A DNA stretch of 44,532 nucleotides, taken from positions 1-44,532 of the forward strand of contig JANLTP010000213.1 of assembly GCA_031363055.1 (NCBI GenBank), read 5' to 3'. Of this stretch, positions 1 through 7,077 are shown piece by piece. Within the stretch, counting starts at the first letter, position 1. Every line of letters starts with the position of its first letter. The translations under genes were made by a program, and so were the position numbers. This DNA is from JANLTP01 sp031363055. GTDB lineage: Bacteria; Pseudomonadota; Gammaproteobacteria; Burkholderiales; Burkholderiaceae_E. The notes beneath the pieces are model-generated. The model made no database searches. It was not told the DNA's origin and was given only the letters and a program-made list of their open reading frames with translations.

Positions 1-1264
1 CGTGCGCCCCGAGTTGACCACAGCGGCTTTGCGTTCGTCGCAGGCGACGCACGCCGCCGTGGACAACTCTGCACCTTCCGTGATCCGCTTGGAATCCACT
101 TATAAATCGGGGTTTGTTGTTCAAACAAGCGGAGCCACCTCGGAAAGCAATCACCACCATCGGCTTTTTACTGGAATTAAGTGCTTTAAACTTGATGGCA
201 TTCTCAATCAAATTATTGACGATCGTCCAGACTGACGCTTCATGTGAGATCACTGGCGGCAACAACGTCCGAAAGAGGTGGATATGAACAGTATCTTCAA
301 CACCTGGTTTGTTCGCGCAATAGACTGACCTAATTCGACCCATTATCTGTGCGGGCATTATCGATAACGTTCGGATAAATTTTCCTTCTTTAATATTTTT
401 CGGCAGTAATTTATCAACGTTATCCTGCAACATGGATGAGCATTCGAGCGCCCGCAGAACGGCGTCACTTTCCACACTTCCCATTTGCGCCAAGGAATTC
501 AAACGAAACAGATACATTTGTAAGCTTGTAATCGGTTGCCTTAGCTCGTGTGCCACAACTTGGAAGAGTCTTTCTCGCTCACGACTTTCCCGGGCAGCTT
601 CTTGGGCCTTCGCTGAGAGTTCGCCGCTTAGTTTCTCCAGGTGTACCGCTTGAATGAAGAGCCGTCGTTCTCGATGCTCTATGTACACACACAACGACCA
701 ACCGACAACGTTGCCGACTGCGAGATAGACCAGTACAGCTTGAATTGCAGGTTCACCCGCGACTAGCAAACCGAGTGTCGTAAGACACCCCGATAGGATG
801 GCCCAAGGTGCGATCTCCCAAGGCCTTGCACGAGTACAGGTGTAGGCACCAATGCAGGCCATGATCATCGAAGAGACGATTCGAAAAGACCTTGGCTTGA
901 AATCGGTGTCTGAAAATATCGTTGCGCCGCTAAGGACAATCAAACATACGGCGATGGGAATTACTACGAGCCAACGATGGCGTTCGACGGCGTACTCTGG
1001 GCGCAACAAAAGTGCTAGAGACATTCCGAACAGAAGCGCAAAAACGAGGCCTCGATTGAAAATTTCACCGAAGCTCGGACCCAAGGTTCTCGGAACTGCG
1101 AAAATCTCGTACGCAAGCATAACTGCGGTCCAGACTGCACCGACAAACCCGAATAGGATAATTGCCGAAAAGCCGCTAGCCCGGAACTCCCAAAGGAAAC
1201 GTCGTTCCAGCGCTCGATCATCAAACGCCTTCGCAGGTAACAGGACATCGCCCACCACATCCAT
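1..1264 (-). CDS. Membrane sensor histidine kinase, 3' end disrupted or cut off
   Basis: Read on the minus strand from an ATG at 1264. After a short N-terminus there are about six hydrophobic helices forming an integral membrane sensor, then a charged helix and an H-box VAHELRQPITSL (coded near 535-560), where the His is the predicted autophosphorylation site. An N-box, NNLIENAIKF, follows (coded near 190-220). Downstream of MVVIAF (about 150) the frame stays open to the window edge but turns Arg-rich and shows no DxGxG ATP-lid motif; neither of the other two minus-strand frames restores it. So the catalytic domain is either broken or joined to unrelated DNA. The family phosphorylates a partner response regulator; none is visible here. 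The gene is divergent from the fatty-acid oxidation genes. Kinase identity is secure from the H- and N-boxes; the signal sensed is unknown. Confidence 0.75.
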   Translation of the reverse strand, partial: MDVVGDVLLPAKAFDDRALERRFLWEFRASGFSAIILFGFVGAVWTAVMLAYEIFAVPRTLGPSFGEIFNRGLVFALLFGMSLALLLRPEYAVERHRWLVVIPIAVCLIVLSGATIFSDTDFKPRSFRIVSSMIMACIGAYTCTRARPWEIAPWAILSGCLTTLGLLVAGEPAIQAVLVYLAVGNVVGWSLCVYIEHRERRLFIQAVHLEKLSGELSAKAQEAARESRERERLFQVVAHELRQPITSLQMYLFRLNSLAQMGSVESDAVLRALECSSMLQDNVDKLLPKNIKEGKFIRTLSIMPAQIMGRIRSVYCANKPGVEDTVHIHLFRTLLPPVISHEASVWTIVNNLIENAIKFKALNSSKKPMVVIAFRGGSACLNNKPRFISGFQADHGRCRVVHGGVRRLRRTQSRCGQLGAH

Positions 1265-1378
1265 TAGCCTGCCCTGGAACCCCCGGATTCCCATTCCAGC
1301 CACTTCACCACCCCGAATCGGTCTCTAGTTAATATCAGCCACTTTGGGCGAACCGTTGATATGTAGGCGATAACGCGG

Positions 1379-1407
1379 TTCAAAGCAATACACAAAATAG
1401 GTACAAA
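1379..1407 (+). promoter_or_regulatory. Possible promoter of the fadB-like operon
   Basis: TTCAAA at 1379-1384 and TACAAA at 1402-1407 are separated by 17 bp, a plausible sigma-70 arrangement. It would start transcription about 14 bp before the centre-left arm of the palindrome at 1421-1441. Both hexamers deviate from consensus, so this is tentative. Confidence 0.3.
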
Positions 1408-1420
1408 CCATGCTGACCGT

Positions 1421-1441
1421 GTTACTTATCTGATAAGTAAC
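1421..1441. promoter_or_regulatory. Perfect palindrome, likely repressor operator
   Basis: The arm GTTACTTATC (1421-1430) and its exact complement GATAAGTAAC (1432-1441) flank a single T. The site lies in the gap between the divergent histidine kinase and fadB-like genes, just downstream of a possible promoter. Length and symmetry fit a dimeric helix-turn-helix repressor of the TetR type, which commonly controls beta-oxidation genes; that link is inference. No poly-T follows, so it is not an intrinsic terminator. Confidence 0.55.
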
Positions 1442-1505
1442 GATTTTCACCAGTTAGGGTGTGGCTTGATATCATGTCGCTCTCCGTAGGTGCCAAAAGA
1501 ATCCC

Positions 1506-3848
1506 ATGTCGACCATCCAATACTCAAAATCCAGCGATCTCATCGTCGAGCTGCTGCTTGACGCTCCTGGCCAATCGGTCAATACCATGTCCGAGGATTT
1601 CCAGATTGATTTGGGAGCGATCGTCGCGCAGTTGGAAAACGAGCGCGAATCGATCAAGGGCGTCATCATTACGTCAGGAAAGTCGACATTTTTTGCTGGC
1701 GGCGATTTACGCAAATTGATGGCCGTTGAGCCCGCGCAAGCGCAGCAGTTCTATAACGGCATTCAGACCATGAAGGCGAATTTGCGCCGTCTCGAGAGGC
1801 TCGGCCGCCCGGTTGTTGCGGCCATCAACGGCACCGCGCTGGGTGGCGGGCTTGAGTTGGCTCTGTCCTGCCACTACCGAATCTGTATTGATGATCCGAA
1901 AATTCGCATCGGCTTTCCGGAGGTGACGCTCGGTCTGCTACCGGGGGCGGGCGGCGTGACCAAGACGGTTCGCATGATGGGCATTCAGGCCGCCATGCCC
2001 TTCATTGGAGAAGGCAAACAAGTCAGCCCAACTGAGGCTCAACAGGTGGGTTACGTCGATGCCTTGGCGCCAGATCGAGACACCATGCTCGTACAGGCTC
2101 GCGCCTGGATCGCGGCGAACCCGAACGCCATTCAACGTTGGGACGATCCCAAATATCGCATTCCGGGTGGCACGCCATCGAGCCCTGCAGTGGCCGGTAT
2201 GTTGTCAATTGCGCCGGCCATGCTCGTCAGCAAAACTCGCGGTAACTACCCTGCCCCCGAAGCCATTATGGCGGCGGCGGTCGAGGGTGCGCAGGTCGAC
2301 TTCGACACGGCCTTGCGGATCGAGTCTCGCTACATGACCAAGATCGCGACCGGTCAGGTAGCCAAGAATATGATCAGCACCCTCTTCTTTCAAATGAACG
2401 AGGTCAAATCGGGCAAAAGTCGGCCGGCGGATATCGCGAAATCCAAGGTTGCCAAAGTCGGGATTTTGGGCGCTGGGATGATGGGCGCGGGAATCGCCTG
2501 GGCCTGTGCCGATCGTGGAGTCGCTTGTGTGCTCAAGGACACCAGCATCGAGAAGGCTGAGCACGGTAAAGCCTACAGCGGCAAATTGCTGGCGCGACGC
2601 GTGGATAAGAATCGTATTTCGCTCGCAGATGCCGAGAAAGTATTGAACCTCATCACGCCGTCGGCGAGTATCGCCGATCTGGCCGACTGCGATCTCATTG
2701 TTGAAGCTGTCTTCGAGAATCGGGATTTGAAGGCCCAGGTCACGCGTGAAACCGAAGGTCTTATCGCTGCCACTGCGGTATTTGCGTCAAACACTTCAAC
2801 GCTGCCGATTAGCGGTCTGGCGCAAGCCTCCTCTCGCCCGGCGCAATTTATCGGTCTACACTTTTTTTCGCCGGTCGACAAAATGAGTCTGGTCGAAATT
2901 ATCAAGGGCCGCCAAACGTCGCCCGAGACCTTGGCCAAGGCCTATGACTTTGTGCTGCAAATTGGCAAAACGCCGATCGTCGTCAATGACGCACGGGGCT
3001 TTTATACCAGTCGTGTGTTCGGTACGTTCGTGAATGAAGGTATGGCTTTGCTCGGAGAAGGCGTGCCGGCTGCGACCATTGAAAACGTCGGTATGCAAAT
3101 CGGTATGCCGGTTGGACCGCTTGCAGTGCTGGATGAAGTCTCGCTGAAACTGGCTGATGATGTCTTGCATCAAGAACTCGCCGATCTGGCGGCGCAGGCC
3201 AGGGGCGAGGTTGAAGGTCATGTTCATGGCCCCGGTTGTGGGCACGACCATGAGCACCATGAGCACCATGACAGCGCTGATCACTCGCACGCAGAACACG
3301 ACCACTCGACCCATCAGCATGGTCACGCCGACGAGCACGTGCACGCGCACGATCACGCGCCAGCCAAGGGTCAGGACCTCAAGCGGCCGCGTCCGATCAA
3401 ATCAAAGCGAATGGCCGAGTCGGCGGTCTACGTACTGGAAAAAATGTCGCATGGCTACAAACGTATGGGCCGGGCTTTCGGAGGCGGCTTCTACGATTAT
3501 CCCGAGGCGGCCGACAAGCAGCTTTGGCCAGGCCTCAAGATCTTCGCGCGCGGCGCAAAATCGGTTTCGTTGGAGGACATCAAAGATCGGCTGTTGTACG
3601 CGCAAGCCATTGAAACGCTTCGCTGCCTCGAAGAAGGTGTTCTTGAGTCAACGCGCGACGCCAATATCGGCTCGATCTTTGGTTGGGGATTTCCCGCCTA
3701 CACCGGCGGTACAGCGCAATTCGTCAATCACGTGGGCACCAAGGCGTTTTGTGAGCGTGCTGATGACCTGGCCCAAAAGTATGGCGAGCGATTTACTCCG
3801 CCGCGCCTGCTGCGGTTTCTTGCCGCTCAGAACAAGCCACTTGATTAA
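1506..3848 (+). CDS. fadB: Fused enoyl-CoA hydratase / 3-hydroxyacyl-CoA dehydrogenase with His-rich insertion
   Basis: 780-residue cytoplasmic beta-oxidation enzyme that hydrates enoyl-CoA and oxidises the resulting 3-hydroxyacyl-CoA with NAD. The N-terminal crotonase domain (about 1-200) has the oxyanion-hole segment FFAGGD and both catalytic glutamates, E117 in GGGLELAL and E139 in FPEV. The dehydrogenase domain starts about residue 315 with the NAD motif GILGAGMMGAGI (319-330), and the catalytic His is H452 in GLHFFSPVDKM. The C-terminal helical domain is interrupted at about residues 572-618 by a segment with some 19 histidines plus one Cys, absent from ordinary FadB/FadJ proteins as I know them. 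The start ATG has a weak ribosome site (AAAAGAA). A second crotonase gene follows 19 bp later, suggesting an operon. FadB versus FadJ assignment is uncertain, because no partner thiolase is next to it. Confidence 0.93.
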   Translation: MSTIQYSKSSDLIVELLLDAPGQSVNTMSEDFQIDLGAIVAQLENERESIKGVIITSGKSTFFAGGDLRKLMAVEPAQAQQFYNGIQTMKANLRRLERLGRPVVAAINGTALGGGLELALSCHYRICIDDPKIRIGFPEVTLGLLPGAGGVTKTVRMMGIQAAMPFIGEGKQVSPTEAQQVGYVDALAPDRDTMLVQARAWIAANPNAIQRWDDPKYRIPGGTPSSPAVAGMLSIAPAMLVSKTRGNYPAPEAIMAAAVEGAQVDFDTALRIESRYMTKIATGQVAKNMISTLFFQMNEVKSGKSRPADIAKSKVAKVGILGAGMMGAGIAWACADRGVACVLKDTSIEKAEHGKAYSGKLLARRVDKNRISLADAEKVLNLITPSASIADLADCDLIVEAVFENRDLKAQVTRETEGLIAATAVFASNTSTLPISGLAQASSRPAQFIGLHFFSPVDKMSLVEIIKGRQTSPETLAKAYDFVLQIGKTPIVVNDARGFYTSRVFGTFVNEGMALLGEGVPAATIENVGMQIGMPVGPLAVLDEVSLKLADDVLHQELADLAAQARGEVEGHVHGPGCGHDHEHHEHHDSADHSHAEHDHSTHQHGHADEHVHAHDHAPAKGQDLKRPRPIKSKRMAESAVYVLEKMSHGYKRMGRAFGGGFYDYPEAADKQLWPGLKIFARGAKSVSLEDIKDRLLYAQAIETLRCLEEGVLESTRDANIGSIFGWGFPAYTGGTAQFVNHVGTKAFCERADDLAQKYGERFTPPRLLRFLAAQNKPLD

Positions 3849-3867
3849 AGAAGGATTTGATTAACGA

Positions 3868-4665
3868 ATGAACACCGAAACTGCGTCCGATCATTCGGCA
3901 GTCCGCGTAGACACGCAAGGACCGATCACGATCGTTACTTTATCGCGCCCGCAAGCCCGCAATGCGGTCGACGGAGCCACCGCCGCACTGCTCGCTGACG
4001 CGTTTCGCCAGTTTGATGCCGATTCGAATGCGCGGGTCGCGGTTTTTCATGGCGATCACGGTCATTTTTGCGCAGGCGCTGACCTCAAGGCGATCGGCGA
4101 GGCAGCTCGGGGCAATCGCTTGTCGGCGCAAGGCGATGGTCCAATGGGGCCATCCCGTATGTTGCTCTCCAAGCCGGTCATTGCAGCAATTTCGGGATAT
4201 GCAGTTGCCGGCGGCCTTGAACTTGCGCTTTGGTGCGATCTACGAGTTGTTGAGGAATCTGCCGTGCTGGGCGTTTTTTGCAGGCGCTTTGGCGTCCCTC
4301 TGATTGACGGCGGCACCGTCCGCCTGCCGCGACTTATCGGGCTGTCACGGGCCATGGATCTGATCCTGACCGGGCGTGCGGTCAATGCCAGCGAAGCACT
4401 GAGTTTGGGTCTCGCGAATCGAGTGGTTCCGGACGGCGACGCGCTGACATGTGCGCTCGAGCTGGCCCACGAACTATCGAAGCTTCCGCAGACATGCATG
4501 CGCAACGATCGTCAGTCCGCCTACGAGCAATTCGGCATGAGCCTGGATGACGCGCTGGCCAACGAATTTGCGCTCGGCGAACAAACAATTGCCAGCGGTG
4601 AGACCTTTGCTGGTGCCGCCCGTTTTGCCGGCGGCGTCGGTCGGCACGGGCGAAGCACTGTTTGA
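3868..4665 (+). CDS. Enoyl-CoA hydratase/isomerase (crotonase) family protein
   Basis: 265-residue crotonase-fold protein, probably acting on an acyl-CoA intermediate beside the FadB-like enzyme. The oxyanion-hole motif HFCAGADLKAIG is at 67-78, and GGLELAL with E118 is conserved. At the place where hydratases usually have the second catalytic Glu (as in FPEV), it has FCRRFGVPLIDGG, the variant found in a large crotonase subgroup of undefined substrate. It may therefore be an isomerase, a hydrolase or a hydratase of altered mechanism. The ribosome site AAGAAGGA lies about 10 bp before the ATG, in the 19-bp gap after the upstream stop, supporting co-transcription. Confidence 0.88.
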   Translation: MNTETASDHSAVRVDTQGPITIVTLSRPQARNAVDGATAALLADAFRQFDADSNARVAVFHGDHGHFCAGADLKAIGEAARGNRLSAQGDGPMGPSRMLLSKPVIAAISGYAVAGGLELALWCDLRVVEESAVLGVFCRRFGVPLIDGGTVRLPRLIGLSRAMDLILTGRAVNASEALSLGLANRVVPDGDALTCALELAHELSKLPQTCMRNDRQSAYEQFGMSLDDALANEFALGEQTIASGETFAGAARFAGGVGRHGRSTV

Positions 4666-4716
4666 TGCGGCCACTCGTTGCTGCCACTCGTCTAATTAAA
4701 CTGATCGGAAACCAAG

Positions 4717-6444
4717 ATGTTTGCTGAAACCCTTGCTCCAGTTTCTCGCGCGGGCGTGCGCGACTCAAAGCGTCTGAACGACTATCGCGAACCCGTCAAA
4801 CCGCGACCGGCCGCAACGGTGCTGTTATTGCGCGATGCGATCGACACTTCCAAGGGCCCCTTCGAGTTACTGATGACTCGGCGTTCGGCCACCGCGAGCT
4901 TTGCGCCCGGCGTCTATGTGTTTCCAGGTGGCGCGCTCGATGCGAGCGATGGTTCAGACGAGGCCAAGGCGATTTCGAAGGTACGCTCAAGCCAATCTGC
5001 TGAGCAATGCGCGTTCTCGGTCGCCGCCATTCGCGAAGCATTCGAGGAGCTGGGTGTATTGCTCGCGTACCGGCCAGACGGCAGCATGGCCGATAGCTCC
5101 GAGCTGACTCGCATGGATCGCGATCAGAACGCCGACTTTATTGGACAGGCCGCGTCGCATGGACTTCGTCTGGCGGTCGATCAGGTCTGGTGGTTGTGTC
5201 ACTGGATTACGGATCGCGATTTGCCCAAGCGCTTCGACGCCCGCTTTTATGTCGCTCGCATGCCATCCGGTCAAACGCCAAAGGCTGATGAAGGCGAACA
5301 GTTCGAACCGGTCTGGGTGTCACCCGCCGATGCCCTCGAGCGGCACGATGCAGGCCAATTCGATATGATCTTCCCGACTATTCGAACGCTGCGTCGTCTC
5401 GCGAGGCTGAGCTCGATCGACGAGTTACTGGCGCTATGCAGCACCGAGAAGCCGCTCTTTGTATCTTCGCCGCGTGGTGGCCACTACCAGAACAAAATCG
5501 AGCGCTTCAGTGAAGAAGAAATGCAGTTTGGCGAACTCGAATTGATCTCACCGGACGGCCGCGTGCAACACGTACTCGATTGGAATTATGCAAAGCCGGT
5601 GGCGCTGACCCGGAACGTTCAGCGATTGACCTGCCCGAATCCGGGGATGATGACCGGTCCGGGGACAAACACCTACATCGTCGGCGAACCAGGCGCCTAT
5701 GCGGTCATCGATCCGGGTCCCGCCGACGATGCCCATGTCGATCGCATTGCAGCCGCAGTGGGCAACGATCTCAAATACATTTTGTGCACGCATGCACATC
5801 CCGATCATTCACCCGGGGCTGCCCGTTTGAAGGCACTGACCGGCGCTCCGATTCTGGGTCGGCCTTGGGGTCCTCGGACCCGGCGCTACGGTATTGATGG
5901 CCCGATCGATGTCGAGGAACACGACCCGGCGTTTGTACCCGACCGCACACTCGAAGACGGTGAACGGGTTGTTATCGGCGACTCGACTCTGATGGCGATT
6001 CATACGCCCGGTCACGCATCCAATCACTTGTGTTTTCTTATCGAGGAGGACGGCCTGCTGTTCTCGGGTGACCATATCAACAGTGGTACCACGGTCGTGA
6101 TCAACCCGCCCGACGGCAATATGAAAGAGTATCTCGACGCCCTTGAGCGGTTAGTACAGATGCCGGTTACTTACATATTGCCAGCCCACGGCTGGGTGAT
6201 CGGCTTCGCTGAAATGGCGATGCGGGCGCTGGTCAAACATCGGCTCGGCCGTGAACAAAAAGTTTTCACCGTTCTGCAATCAATGCCGGGCACTTCGGTC
6301 AGCGAACTGGTCAAGCGGGTGTACGACGACGTCAACGTTCGCTTGCATGGCGTCGCCGAGCGATCGCTACTGGCGCATCTTGAAAAGCTGCAACAGGATC
6401 GGCGCGCGCACAGTATTGATGGCCAATGGAGCGCTGTGCGCTGA
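4717..6444 (+). CDS. Nudix hydrolase / metallo-beta-lactamase (LACTB2-like) fusion protein
   Basis: 575-residue two-domain cytoplasmic protein. The N-terminal half (about 30-230) is Nudix-like: FPGGALD at 69-75 and REAFEELG at 106-113 form a Nudix box with an insertion between its two parts, the RE..EE.G residues being metal ligands. The C-terminal half (about 295-575) is a metallo-beta-lactamase fold with GPGTNTYIVG, the zinc motif HAHPDH (359-364), a later His in TPGHASNH, the GDH aspartate and a final His in LPAHGW, then a small C-terminal helical region as in LACTB2-type hydrolases. Nudix enzymes cleave nucleoside-diphosphate-linked substrates (including CoA), and LACTB2 relatives cleave RNA or thioesters. 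Placement after two acyl-CoA genes (51-bp gap) suggests CoA or acyl-CoA housekeeping, which is inference. Confidence 0.88.
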   Translation: MFAETLAPVSRAGVRDSKRLNDYREPVKPRPAATVLLLRDAIDTSKGPFELLMTRRSATASFAPGVYVFPGGALDASDGSDEAKAISKVRSSQSAEQCAFSVAAIREAFEELGVLLAYRPDGSMADSSELTRMDRDQNADFIGQAASHGLRLAVDQVWWLCHWITDRDLPKRFDARFYVARMPSGQTPKADEGEQFEPVWVSPADALERHDAGQFDMIFPTIRTLRRLARLSSIDELLALCSTEKPLFVSSPRGGHYQNKIERFSEEEMQFGELELISPDGRVQHVLDWNYAKPVALTRNVQRLTCPNPGMMTGPGTNTYIVGEPGAYAVIDPGPADDAHVDRIAAAVGNDLKYILCTHAHPDHSPGAARLKALTGAPILGRPWGPRTRRYGIDGPIDVEEHDPAFVPDRTLEDGERVVIGDSTLMAIHTPGHASNHLCFLIEEDGLLFSGDHINSGTTVVINPPDGNMKEYLDALERLVQMPVTYILPAHGWVIGFAEMAMRALVKHRLGREQKVFTVLQSMPGTSVSELVKRVYDDVNVRLHGVAERSLLAHLEKLQQDRRAHSIDGQWSAVR

Positions 6445-6455
6445 CGATTGTTAAC

Positions 6456-6839
6456 TCACACGAATACGACGGGCACCAGAACAATTCGTGCGCGCTGCGC
6501 CTGAATTGCAATCAGCCGCTTCATCGCCTTGGCGAATGCTTCGGTCGCCATGACTTCGGATTGCCCAAGCACCCGAGCCTCGGAATCAACCACGCTTAAC
6601 GCGTAGCCTTCGCCCACACGATCAGCGCGTAACGCGCTTTCGTTCGAACACAATTGATGCAAACGCTTGGCGACCTCGTCAAGGTCGCCCTCGAGGCTCA
6701 CCGGTCCGCCCGTGATCAACGGCACATTGACCCTCGAGCGAAGTTGGAAGCTGAACGTCTGGTTACCGGCGTCCCGAACATTCAAAGTCGGTTCACCCCA
6801 GCGCGTGGCTTGTGATCGATCAGTCTCCATTAGCTTCAT
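6456..6839 (-). CDS. Hypothetical protein, unrecognised
   Basis: About 127 residues, convergent with the Nudix/MBL gene (11-bp gap). I do not recognise a family. The protein has no signal peptide or membrane helix. It shows a beta-rich centre (RSRVNVPLITGGPVSLEG), a helical stretch (DLDEVAKRLHQLC) and a strongly hydrophobic C-terminal strand ending in VLVPVVFV. The start is uncertain: TTG at 6848, ATG at 6839 and ATG at 6830 are in frame, and none has a good ribosome site. A loose promoter (TTGTTT, 17 bp, TACTTT) ends only a few bases before 6839, which would make the transcript nearly leaderless. Composition resembles neighbouring genes, so it is probably real. Confidence 0.5.
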   Translation of the reverse strand: MKLMETDRSQATRWGEPTLNVRDAGNQTFSFQLRSRVNVPLITGGPVSLEGDLDEVAKRLHQLCSNESALRADRVGEGYALSVVDSEARVLGQSEVMATEAFAKAMKRLIAIQAQRARIVLVPVVFV

Positions 6840-6984
6840 CAGTTTCAAATATCAAAGTAATGTGTACTCCGAGTTTAAACAAGCCGACCCTTCGAAAGGG
6901 TGTCTGAGTTCACGAGCGTAGCAGGTGTCAATGAACTTTCCTGCCCTAATTTGGCGCGCGTGCAAATTAAAGCGACAACTAAAC

Positions 6985-7012
6985 AAAAAAGGGCCAGATA
7001 TCTCTGGCCCTT
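6985..7012 (-). terminator. Intrinsic terminator of pnp
   Basis: Read on the minus strand, a stem of GGGCCAG paired with CTGGCCC (extended by two A-T pairs) around a 6-nt loop is followed by a run of T (the A run at 6985-6990). It lies 66 bp after the pnp stop codon. Confidence 0.85.
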
Positions 7013-7077
7013 CAGTGTTCACTTCAATACCTTGCTAGCATAAGTGTATCAGCAAAAAGCTAGCCTCCAGCGCAAGC

